A DNA stretch of 8,761 nucleotides from Flavobacteriales bacterium (GCA_027047735.1 JALTUD010000069.1:1-8761); one strand, 5' to 3'; counted from the stretch's first letter, positions 1-5,962 are shown. The notes: a model not told the origin generated them from the letters alone. Program-made: numbers and translations.

Positions 1-1
1 G

Positions 2-1240
2 TTGGGTAAAACAGGAATAAAAACACTTGGATTTTATTTAGTTACTACTGTTTTTGCTGTTTCATTGGGATTAATGCTAGTCAATATCATTCAGCCGGGA
101 AAATACATGCAAGAAGAACAGTTGGTCAAAAACCGTATTGAATACGAGCTTTGGTGTCAAGAAACCGGGACGGAGATAAAAGACGGGAAGCATTATTTGG
201 AAGATGCTCAATATTCATCTTATGTGGAAGAAGCTAAAAAAGATTACAAAATAAAAGAAGCTGAAATAGCAAACGATAAAAGTTTCAAAAAGAAAGAAAG
301 TGCTTTGCAGTCCAAAAAGCAATCACGTCCGTTACAAGCCTTGGTGGATGTTGTGCCTTCCAATATTTTTGTTTCGTTGACGAATAATAAGCTGATGTTA
401 CAGGTAATTTTCTTTGGAATTTTCTTTGGTGTTTCTTTATTGTTAATACCGCAGGAATCCGCTCGTCCTCTGAATGCTGTTATTGGAGGTTTTAATGATG
501 TTTTTCTTAAAATGGTGGACTTGATAATGAAGTTTGCTCCGTTTTTTGTCTTTGCTCTTTTGGCCGGTAAATTTTCGGAATTAGCTAAAGATGACCCTTA
601 TAAATTAATTGAGTTATTTTCTACGTTGGGCATATACAGTTTAGTCGTGATTATAGGATTAGGATTGATGATTTTTGTTGTTTACCCAAGTATTTTGTTA
701 TTGGTAGCAAAAAAGAAAATCACTTACGGAGGATTTTTTAAAAGAATTAGTCCGGCACAGTTTCTTGCCTTTTCAACAAGTTCGAGTGCGGCTACACTTC
801 CCGTAACTATAGAGTGTGTACGTGATAGGATTGGTGTTTCAAAAGAAATTACCAGTTTTGTGTTGCCGATTGGAGCAACGGTAAATATGGATGGAACTAG
901 TTTGTATCAAGCGGTAGCGGCGATTTTTTTGGCACAAATTCATTTGATAGATTTGTCTTTTGGTCAGCAAATGACGATTGTTATTACCGCTACCATGGCT
1001 TCTATTGGTTCTGCAGCGGTGCCGAGTGCAGGATTGGTAATGTTGATGATTGTTTTAGGTTCTGTTGGGTTAAATCCTGCTTGGATTGCTTTTATTATGC
1101 CGATTGATAGAATTTTGGATATGATGAGAACGGTTGTTAATGTTACCGGTGATGCTACTGTGGCGACGGTAATCGCTGTAACGGAGGACGAACTGAACGT
1201 TGTTCCCGATGAGGAATTGGATAAGATGTATAGTGAATAA
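2..1240 (+). CDS. Sodium:dicarboxylate/amino acid symporter (DAACS family), 5' end cut by the window
   Basis: Inner-membrane carrier that couples Na+ (or H+) flow to uptake of glutamate/aspartate or C4-dicarboxylates. Numbering from base 2, the family landmarks are HP1 SSSAATLP near residue 258, the TM7 motif NMDGT (295-299), HP2 ASIGSAAVPSAG, and the TM8 signature D369-x3-D373-x2-R376-x3-N380-x3-D384. The last set matches the substrate- and Na+-binding residues of archaeal GltPh (D390, D394, R397, N401, D405); an Arg at the R376 position is the usual mark of an acidic substrate. The frame is open to the window edge, and the first visible helix (residues 9-30) corresponds to TM3, so TM1-TM2 and the true start lie upstream; the TTG at base 2 is not a credible start. 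Between TM3 and the VDVVPSNIF segment is a long, highly charged loop (about residues 34-108). Glutamate/aspartate versus dicarboxylate specificity cannot be settled from this fragment. Confidence 0.93.
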   Translation: MGKTGIKTLGFYLVTTVFAVSLGLMLVNIIQPGKYMQEEQLVKNRIEYELWCQETGTEIKDGKHYLEDAQYSSYVEEAKKDYKIKEAEIANDKSFKKKESALQSKKQSRPLQALVDVVPSNIFVSLTNNKLMLQVIFFGIFFGVSLLLIPQESARPLNAVIGGFNDVFLKMVDLIMKFAPFFVFALLAGKFSELAKDDPYKLIELFSTLGIYSLVVIIGLGLMIFVVYPSILLLVAKKKITYGGFFKRISPAQFLAFSTSSSAATLPVTIECVRDRIGVSKEITSFVLPIGATVNMDGTSLYQAVAAIFLAQIHLIDLSFGQQMTIVITATMASIGSAAVPSAGLVMLMIVLGSVGLNPAWIAFIMPIDRILDMMRTVVNVTGDATVATVIAVTEDELNVVPDEELDKMYSE

Positions 1241-1276
1241 TTTCCTTTGTAATGCGTTAGGGATAGTAGTGGCATC

Positions 1277-1309
1277 CTTTTGTGTTGTTGCGTATATGCA
1301 ACACAAAAG
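1277..1309. terminator. Hairpin downstream of the symporter, possible terminator
   Basis: The arms CTTTTGTGTTG (1277-1287) and CAACACAAAAG (1299-1309) are perfectly complementary over 11 bp, with an 11-base loop. It begins 36 bases after the symporter stop codon (TAA, 1238-1240), the usual place for a 3'-end structure. No T-run follows on the + strand (ATATAACGG), so it could be a terminator that needs other factors or a 3'-end stabilising hairpin. The inverted repeat itself is certain; the function is a guess. Confidence 0.4.
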
Positions 1310-1327
1310 ATATAACGGATAGCCCGA

Positions 1328-1385
1328 CCCCAATTCATCAAACAAACGTTTCGCGAGAGCGATATGTTTGTTTGATGAATTGGGG
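1328..1385. repeat. Near-perfect 58-base palindrome with GAGA tetraloop
   Basis: Two perfectly complementary 20-base arms (1328-1347 and 1366-1385; left arm starts CCCCAATTCATC, right arm ends GATGAATTGGGG) enclose 18 bases that fold further: T1349-A1364, T1351-A1362, C1352-G1361, G1353-C1360 and C1354-G1359, closed by the GNRA-type tetraloop GAGA (1355-1358). Only T1350/T1363 is mispaired, and G1348/T1365 would be a wobble pair in RNA. It lies between two converging genes, so it could end transcription or stabilise RNA 3' ends from both sides. It could equally be a copy of a palindromic mobile or REP-like element. No T-run follows on either strand. Confidence 0.85.
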
Positions 1386-1430
1386 GAACGCCCAAAGTAT
1401 TATTTTAGAACATTCAAAGATTGAAAATAA

Positions 1431-1530
1431 CCTTATAAAGCGTTTTTATCTTTCTTCATAAAATATTTCCATATCTAAGGCTATGCAAAGATTTTATCCA
1501 TCGCCTAAAAAAACTAAAACTCACTTTCTT
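1431..1530 (+). repeat. Dispersed intergenic repeat, copy A (about 100 bases)
   Basis: By hand alignment this matches 8631-8738 at about 86 of 99 aligned positions, with a 9-base gap and a 1-base gap. Shared blocks include CTTCATAAAATATTTCCATA, GGCTATGCAAA and TCACTTTCTT. The core (1460-1495) is a degenerate inverted repeat: 12 of 15 positions pair between AAAATATTTCCATAT and CTATGCAAAGATTTT, compared with 15 of 16 in copy B. It lies just past the 3' end of the GWxTD gene and in the same orientation as copy B. No terminal inverted repeats or target-site duplications are visible, so the type of element is unknown. Confidence 0.8.
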
Positions 1531-1539
1531 TTACCTTTT

Positions 1540-1568
1540 TTCAATATTCAAATGGTATTAATATTGAA
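1540..1568. repeat. 9-bp inverted repeat over the GWxTD stop codon
   Basis: TTCAATATT (1540-1548) and AATATTGAA (1560-1568) are perfect complements separated by 11 bases. The right arm includes part of the stop codon (1558-1560) of the - strand gene. The stem is nearly all A-T and on the - strand is followed by A residues, not T, so it does not resemble an intrinsic terminator. It may be chance in an AT-rich sequence. Confidence 0.4.
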
Positions 1569-2970
1569 ACCAATTTTGGTGTTGAAGTTGCGTTGGTGCG
1601 TTGTTTTGTTTTTTTATAGTGCGTTGCCAATTCAGATCTTTTGCTTCGCCCGGTATGTCGCTGTGCAATAAGATATAGTCGTCAACCATAGAGTTTGGCG
1701 AGTAAAAAATACAGGTTTTGTTGTTGTATTTTCCTGCTCTGTAATAGTGCCAAACTTGGTAGGGGTACATACTGTCTGAACTGGGGTTGCTGTTGATGCT
1801 GTTGGGCATTCCGTATTTTAAATAGATGCGTCCTCGGTCGGTTTCGTATCCTTTTTTTCGGTTTGTTGCAAATTGACTGTGCACGTATCTTATTTTTCTT
1901 TTGTATAGTCTCCATTCTTTTTCGGGGTTTTCGGGGTTGTGGTTTTTCCAAAATGAGTAGATAAAGGCTCTTTTCATTTGTTCGTCAAGGGTGGGAAGGT
2001 GATGGGTTATAGTGATTTGTTCCAATTCATCGGCTATGGGTTGAAGCATCCTTATTTGTTCGTCTAATGAATCTTTTGGGATGCTTTCAACAAATGTTCC
2101 TGCGTATTCATTTTTGTTAAGTTCTTCAACTCTAACAACGTTTTTAAAATTTAGTCGTTGGATTCTTTTTTTCTTTTCTGTAATTATTTCGTTGTTGCGG
2201 TCGCGAAGTTGTAGAACCAAATTGTAATTCCCTGTTGGAAGTTGTTCGATATTCCAGCTGTTAAGAATGGGTTGAACCGTAGTAGGTAGAAATCTTTTTA
2301 TACGATTGTAGTTGCCTGTTTTTTCATGAGTTGAATAATCTTCAATGTATTGTAGTAAAACATATCCGGAGGTGTCCGGAAGTAGGTTGGTATTGTAGAT
2401 TTCCAAGTAATAGGATAGTCGAATGATGTCATTGTTGCAAAATTCGTCAACTAAAGGATATAGATTAAATCCTGACTTGGAAATGGGGGTTTGTTTGTCT
2501 GTTTTACTGTAATATTCTAATAATTCTATATCAGAAAAAGAGATAGAGTCGGTGGGGAAGTGAATAGGTATTGTGGTTGTTTTGGTGAATTGTGATTTTC
2601 CTATTAAGTCTTTTAGGTTAATTTCCAGCTTATACGTAGAATTGTTTTTTACATAAAAACGACGTTGGTCAATGATGTTTTCCAATACTTTGCTCGTGGA
2701 GGTATCTTCGGTTTTTATCAAGTATTGTAGTGTCTGAATTAGCACTGTATCTTCCCATAGATTTTGTTGGACTTCGATATTGTAAAAAACTCCTCCGACT
2801 TTATTTTTAGTAAATTTAATGCTTGTTGCCGGTATTTCTATATAGCTTTCGATGTAGGCACGGGGAGTGGTGTAGAATTTTTTATGGGATAATATGGCTT
2901 CTATTTGCGAGAAGGCTGTTTGAGTAAAACTAAGAAAAGATAAGGCTAGTATGTAAGTGATTAATTTCAA
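1558..2970 (-). CDS. Secreted GWxTD-domain protein of unknown function
   Basis: Function unknown. Starting at the TTG at 2970 gives 470 residues with a textbook signal peptide (KLITYILALSFLSFTQTAFSQ, cleavage probably around residue 20-22), so the protein should be exported. The middle is beta-rich without recognisable motifs. The C-terminal part carries the GWxTD-family signature as KGYETDRGRIYLKYG (from about residue 373; Tyr replaces the namesake Trp), preceded by IYSFWKNHNP and followed by YQVWHYY. I prefer the TTG because a TAnnTTTG promoter box (3007-3014) lies about 37 bases upstream and would place the transcript start after the earlier ATGs. The main rival is ATG at 3036, which forms an ATGA overlap with the stop of the upstream gene and adds 22 residues (505 protein numbering 14-35) containing a second hydrophobic stretch. 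The family is typical of Bacteroidota and some other phyla; its biochemical role is not established as far as I know. Confidence 0.83.
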   Translation of the reverse strand: MKLITYILALSFLSFTQTAFSQIEAILSHKKFYTTPRAYIESYIEIPATSIKFTKNKVGGVFYNIEVQQNLWEDTVLIQTLQYLIKTEDTSTSKVLENIIDQRRFYVKNNSTYKLEINLKDLIGKSQFTKTTTIPIHFPTDSISFSDIELLEYYSKTDKQTPISKSGFNLYPLVDEFCNNDIIRLSYYLEIYNTNLLPDTSGYVLLQYIEDYSTHEKTGNYNRIKRFLPTTVQPILNSWNIEQLPTGNYNLVLQLRDRNNEIITEKKKRIQRLNFKNVVRVEELNKNEYAGTFVESIPKDSLDEQIRMLQPIADELEQITITHHLPTLDEQMKRAFIYSFWKNHNPENPEKEWRLYKRKIRYVHSQFATNRKKGYETDRGRIYLKYGMPNSINSNPSSDSMYPYQVWHYYRAGKYNNKTCIFYSPNSMVDDYILLHSDIPGEAKDLNWQRTIKKQNNAPTQLQHQNWFQY

Positions 2971-3006
2971 ATTAGTTATTGTATTTAGATGTATGATTGC
3001 GTAAAA

Positions 3007-3014
3007 CAAAGTTA
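3007..3014 (-). promoter_or_regulatory. Candidate -7 promoter box (TAACTTTG) for the GWxTD gene
   Basis: Read on the - strand, TAACTTTG matches the Bacteroidota consensus TAnnTTTG at all six fixed positions. It lies inside the frame upstream of the preferred TTG start and 19 bases past the stop of the lipoprotein gene. The identical octamer stands before the lipoprotein gene. A -33 TTG at the normal distance is not evident; the nearest, in ATTGGC, is about 25 bases away. Confidence 0.5.
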
Positions 3015-3032
3015 AACAAAAATTAAACCACT

Positions 3033-3722
3033 TCATTGCCAATATATATTTGACCTTGTTATCGTATTTTTCCAAACTCCAACCGGTACATCTTCTTCAG
3101 AGACGAATTGCCAATCAACCTTGTCAATATCGTCTAATTCCAAGTAATCTCGAATGGCAGGAGATACATCTATTCCCGCATGATTATTTATTTTGTTTTT
3201 AGGTTGTTTAGTTCCAAAAACATATTTCCAGTCATTTTCGCCAAAAGGACCTGCATCTTCCCATTGAGCATAGATTGTTTTATTGCCTTTGGTTATTTTA
3301 ACCCATTTGTTTTTGCACATAGATTCGTTATCGCTCCACTGTTTTTCTTCTGCCCAATAAATATCTTTGTAGGCGTTTTTCTTTCTTTTTCCGGATTTAG
3401 ATTTTCTGTCGTTATAGGGAAGAGCACAGTAAAAAGGGTTTTCATTTGGAATAAAGTTGGCCGGTAAAAAGCCATTTCTATTTTCAGGAGAGTCAATACC
3501 GCCATAATGTTCTTGCCATTTGTCGTCCCAAACAGATTGTCGATTAGGTATGTCTTTGTTATCTGCATTTCCGGATTCGCCAATCCAAAAATAAGTAACG
3601 GTAATATTATGATGAACGGGATATTTATCTTTTGATAAATGATTGACTTTATGGCAAGATTCAAATTGAAAAAACAGAAAGAATATACTTGTGAAAAATA
3701 AAAATTTAGAGTTGAGGAACAT
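3033..3722 (-). CDS. Predicted lipoprotein with RlpA-like double-psi beta-barrel signature
   Basis: Conserved hypothetical protein. From the ATG at 3722 it has 229 residues: a very hydrophobic N-terminus with lipobox-like FESC, so Cys23 is the likely lipidated residue, followed by a soluble domain. Two motifs recall the double-psi beta-barrel of RlpA/expansin-type proteins: WEDAGPF (154-160, compare NDRGPF of RlpA) and GIDVSPAI (183-190, compare IDLSYAA), followed by VDWQFV and VPVGVW. Upstream are NPFYCALPYND (C99) and MCKNKWVKI (C136), a pair of cysteines that could form a disulfide. An earlier in-frame ATG at 3749 gives nine extra residues but overlaps the TAACTTTG promoter box, so I reject it. 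The gene heads a possible two-gene - strand unit with the GWxTD gene. A role in cell-wall or polysaccharide binding or cleavage would be inference from the fold only; catalytic activity is not shown. Confidence 0.75.
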   Translation of the reverse strand: MFLNSKFLFFTSIFFLFFQFESCHKVNHLSKDKYPVHHNITVTYFWIGESGNADNKDIPNRQSVWDDKWQEHYGGIDSPENRNGFLPANFIPNENPFYCALPYNDRKSKSGKRKKNAYKDIYWAEEKQWSDNESMCKNKWVKITKGNKTIYAQWEDAGPFGENDWKYVFGTKQPKNKINNHAGIDVSPAIRDYLELDDIDKVDWQFVSEEDVPVGVWKNTITRSNIYWQ

Positions 3723-3746
3723 TATTGGACTAATATTTATGTAAGA

Positions 3747-3754
3747 CAAAGTTA
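3747..3754 (-). promoter_or_regulatory. Candidate -7 promoter box (TAACTTTG) for the lipoprotein gene
   Basis: The - strand octamer TAACTTTG fits TAnnTTTG exactly. Its 3' base is 25 bases upstream of the ATG at 3722, giving a short leader. This favours the 3722 start over the ATG at 3749, which falls within the box. No clear -33 TTG is seen; the upstream - strand sequence is pyrimidine-rich. Confidence 0.55.
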
Positions 3755-3797
3755 AAAAAATAAGGGGAAAATGAAAGGAGGTAGAATAGAATTTTAT

Positions 3798-3805
3798 TAG
3801 CTTTG
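3798..3805 (+). promoter_or_regulatory. Candidate -7 promoter box (TAGCTTTG) for fbaB
   Basis: TAGCTTTG fits TAnnTTTG. It is the only such match in the divergent region 3723-3895 on the + strand. It implies an untranslated leader of about 85 bases before the fbaB ATG. The TTG embedded in the box (3803) opens a longer frame but cannot be the start if this is the promoter. No -33 TTG is evident. Confidence 0.5.
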
Positions 3806-3895
3806 TCCGATAAAAAGAAGTTGTTCAATAGGGGTAAAAGAAAATATGCTTTTATTTGTACAGTACGTTTAATCAATATTATTAAATTAAAATAT

Positions 3896-4954
3896 ATGTC
3901 TAAAACAATAGATATTTTAGGAACGCAAGCGGATTACTTATTAAATCACGAATGTAAGACGATAAGTAAAGATATGTTACATCTTCCGGGTAGTGATTTT
4001 GTCGATAGAATTTTTATTCCAACAAATAGAAATCCGCAAGTGTTAAGGAATTTACAAGCGATTTATAATCATGGTAGATTAGCCGGAACAGGATATGTTT
4101 CTATACTTCCTGTTGATCAAGGAATAGAACATTCTGCAGGTGCTTCTTTTGCTCCAAATCCTATTTATTTTGATTCGGAAAATATCGTTAAGTTAGCAAT
4201 TGAAGGCGGATGTAATGCCGTGGCTTCTACATTTGGTGTATTAGCTTCAGTTAGTAGAAAATACGCTCATAAAATACCATTCATAGTAAAGTTAAATCAT
4301 AATGAGCTGTTGACGTATCCTGAAAAGTATAGTCAAATAATGTTTGGGAGTGTTGATGAAGCTTGGAATTTAGGTGCGGCAGCAGTTGGAGCGACAATTT
4401 ATTTTGGTTCGGAGGATAGTAATCGTCAAATTGTAGAGGTTGCTCAAGCTTTTGAAAGAGCACACGAATTAGGGATGGCTACTATTCTATGGTGTTATTT
4501 AAGAAATTCTAATTTTAAGAAAGATGGGGTAGATTATCACGTTGCAACAGATATTACTGCTCAAGCGAATCACTTGGGAGTAACTTTGCAAGCGGATATT
4601 ATCAAGCAAAAATTACCGGAAAATAATGGAGGTTATACGGCAATAGGATTTGGAAAAACGCATCCGAAAGTTTATAGTGAATTGACAACCGATCACCCTA
4701 TTGATTTGTGTCGTTATCAAGTAGCGAACTGTTACATGGGAAGACAAGGTTTGATAAATTCAGGTGGTGCTTCAACAGGTGATGGAACTTCAGATTTAAA
4801 ACAAGCTGTTACAACTGCGGTTGTCAATAAAAGAGCAGGAGGACAAGGTTTGATTTCAGGAAGAAAAGCTTTTCAAAAACCAATGCAAGAAGGGGTAGCT
4901 TTGTTAAATGCTATTCAAGATGTTTATCTTGATTCGGAAATAACAGTAGCTTAA
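3896..4954 (+). CDS. fbaB: Fructose-bisphosphate aldolase, class I (DhnA/FbaB type)
   Basis: Cytoplasmic enzyme that reversibly splits fructose 1,6-bisphosphate into glyceraldehyde 3-phosphate and dihydroxyacetone phosphate by a Schiff-base mechanism, in glycolysis and gluconeogenesis. From the ATG at 3896 it has 352 residues, like E. coli FbaB (about 350), and is strongly similar to it along its whole length. Landmarks are LPVDQGIEHS (71-80, with the catalytic-type Asp74), VKLNHNE (131-137), ADIIKQK (233-239, with K237 at the position of the Schiff-base lysine), and the phosphate-binding loops GLINSGGAS (285-293) and GLISGRKAF (318-326). An in-frame TTG at 3803 would add 31 residues with no family counterpart and lies in the promoter box. 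accD follows 75 bases downstream with no promoter or terminator visible between them, so cotranscription is likely. It is unrelated in sequence to the zinc-dependent class II aldolase. Confidence 0.96.
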   Translation: MSKTIDILGTQADYLLNHECKTISKDMLHLPGSDFVDRIFIPTNRNPQVLRNLQAIYNHGRLAGTGYVSILPVDQGIEHSAGASFAPNPIYFDSENIVKLAIEGGCNAVASTFGVLASVSRKYAHKIPFIVKLNHNELLTYPEKYSQIMFGSVDEAWNLGAAAVGATIYFGSEDSNRQIVEVAQAFERAHELGMATILWCYLRNSNFKKDGVDYHVATDITAQANHLGVTLQADIIKQKLPENNGGYTAIGFGKTHPKVYSELTTDHPIDLCRYQVANCYMGRQGLINSGGASTGDGTSDLKQAVTTAVVNKRAGGQGLISGRKAFQKPMQEGVALLNAIQDVYLDSEITVA

Positions 4955-5029
4955 ATTTAGATTAAGTTGAAAATGCACAAAGCTGTTAGGAGAAATTCCT
5001 TATGCTCTAAGTGCTAATACGGTAAGATT

Positions 5030-5872
5030 ATGGCGTGGTTTAAAAGAAAAAATAAAGGAGTGGTAACTCCAACAAAAGAAAAGAAAGAAGCTCCGGATGG
5101 CTATTGGTATAAGACACCGGGAGGTGAAATTATAGAAACGAAACAACTTAGGGAAAATGCGTATGTAACCCCTAAGGAGAATTTTCATACACGAATAGGT
5201 TCAAAAGAGTATTTCGAACTTATTTTTGATGACAATAAGTTCACGGAATTAGATGCAGAGTTGGAGTCCGGCGACCCTTTGAATTTTGAAGACACCAAAA
5301 AATACACAGATAGAGTAGTAGCGGCACAAAAGAAAACGAAGTTAAAAGATGCAGTTACAACGGCAATTGGAAAAGTTAACGGTGAGCCGATAGTAGTTGC
5401 TGCAATGGACTTTTCTTTTATCGGCGGTTCGATGGGTTCGGTTGTTGGGGAGAAAATAGCAAGAGCTATTGATAAAGCGATAGCGGAAAAAACTCCCTTT
5501 TTGATGATTTCAAAATCGGGTGGAGCTAGAATGATGGAGGCTGGTTTTTCTCTGATGCAAATGGCTAAGACTTCTGCAAAATTAACGAAATTGGCAGATG
5601 CAAAGTTGCCTTATATTTCTTATGTTACCGACCCTACAACCGGAGGTATAACGGCTTCTTTTGCTATGTTGGGGGATATTAATATGGCTGAGCCGGGAGC
5701 TTTAGTAGCTTTTGCAGGTCCTCGAGTGGTTCGCGAAACAATAGGTAAAGATTTGCCTGAGGGATTTCAGACTTCTGAGTTTTTGTTGGAGCATGGTTTT
5801 TTAGATTTTATAATAGATAGACGCGAATTAAAAAACAAATTAACGTTATTGATTAAGTTATTCAAAAATTAG
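5030..5872 (+). CDS. accD: Acetyl-CoA carboxylase carboxyltransferase subunit beta
   Basis: With AccA, this subunit transfers carboxyl from carboxybiotin to acetyl-CoA, giving malonyl-CoA for fatty-acid synthesis. It has 280 residues, close to the usual 280-305. The crotonase-fold carboxyltransferase core is intact: DFSFIGGSMGSVVGEKIAR (127-145), SKSGGARMMEA (161-171) and DPTTGGITASFAMLGD (201-216) supply the backbone oxyanion holes, and GPRVV (230-234) follows. The N-terminus is unusual against E. coli: the four-cysteine zinc ribbon is lost. Where WxKCPxC and VCPKCxYH are expected, one reads WYKTPGG (26-32) and VTPKENFH (46-53), so Thr29, Gly32, Thr47 and Glu50 replace the metal ligands. There is no Cys in the whole protein. 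I recall the same degeneration in other flavobacterial AccD proteins. The start MAWFKR is typical of that group. The gene sits behind fbaB and ahead of rpsO, which has its own promoter. Confidence 0.96.
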   Translation: MAWFKRKNKGVVTPTKEKKEAPDGYWYKTPGGEIIETKQLRENAYVTPKENFHTRIGSKEYFELIFDDNKFTELDAELESGDPLNFEDTKKYTDRVVAAQKKTKLKDAVTTAIGKVNGEPIVVAAMDFSFIGGSMGSVVGEKIARAIDKAIAEKTPFLMISKSGGARMMEAGFSLMQMAKTSAKLTKLADAKLPYISYVTDPTTGGITASFAMLGDINMAEPGALVAFAGPRVVRETIGKDLPEGFQTSEFLLEHGFLDFIIDRRELKNKLTLLIKLFKN

Positions 5873-5873
5873 G

Positions 5874-5899
5874 TTGGTAAATTAATTTGCTTATCTTTG
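5874..5899 (+). promoter_or_regulatory. rpsO promoter (TTG ... TATCTTTG)
   Basis: TATCTTTG at 5892-5899, followed by CACC, is a very good Bacteroidota -7 element of the kind that drives ribosomal and stable-RNA genes. A TTG at 5874-5876 could be the -33 element, although the 15-base spacer is shorter than usual. The promoter begins directly after the accD stop codon and gives rpsO a leader of about 58 bases. Confidence 0.7.
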
Positions 5900-5907
5900 C
5901 ACCTCGA

Positions 5908-5930
5908 AATTATATAACGAGTATATAATT
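5908..5930 (+). promoter_or_regulatory. Hairpin in the rpsO leader, possible S15 autoregulatory site
   Basis: AATTATATA (5908-5916) and TATATAATT (5922-5930) form a perfect 9-bp stem with the loop ACGAG, near the 5' end of the predicted rpsO transcript and 32 bases before the ATG. Ribosomal protein S15 represses its own translation through structured leaders in several phyla, with differing structures. The stem is all A-U and therefore weak, so a regulatory role is inference. Confidence 0.4.
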
Positions 5931-5962
5931 AAGCATAACAATAACTAAAAAAGTATTGCAAG

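Larger units (their letters stand above)
1241..1557. other. Convergent intergenic region rich in secondary structure
   Basis: These 317 bases separate the 3' ends of the symporter (+) and the GWxTD gene (-). I see no credible gene. The open frames crossing it are antisense shadows or are interrupted within the repeat. It holds, in order, an 11-bp hairpin (1277-1309), a near-perfect 58-base palindrome (1328-1385), a copy of a dispersed repeat (1431-1530), and a 9-bp inverted repeat (1540-1568) that overlaps the stop codon of the - strand gene. Neither large hairpin is followed by a T-run on either strand, so a classical intrinsic terminator is not evident for either converging gene. Confidence 0.7.

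Noticed and set aside
964..1395. Antisense open frames of 143 and 91 codons over the symporter 3' end
   Set aside because: They lie opposite a strongly conserved transporter sequence, show no family motifs, and run through the palindrome.
1483..1671. 62-codon + strand frame across repeat copy A and the GWxTD 3' end
   Set aside because: It starts inside the non-coding repeat, is antisense to conserved GWxTD codons, and its composition is not protein-like.
3180..3664. Frames of 95 codons (+) and 123 codons (-) within the lipoprotein gene
   Set aside because: They are alternative-frame shadows of the gene that carries the lipobox and the DPBB-like motifs.
3774..3782. Perfect Shine-Dalgarno-like AAAGGAGGT in the divergent region
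   Set aside because: It lies upstream of the fbaB promoter box and no start codon with an open frame follows at the right distance; Bacteroidota rarely use this signal.
3803..3895. Longer fbaB starting at TTG 3803
   Set aside because: The extra 31 residues match nothing in FbaB proteins and overlap the likely -7 box; ATG 3896 gives the family N-terminus.
5000..5188. 62-codon antisense frame over the accD 5' end
   Set aside because: It is opposite the conserved accD N-terminus and has no recognisable features.
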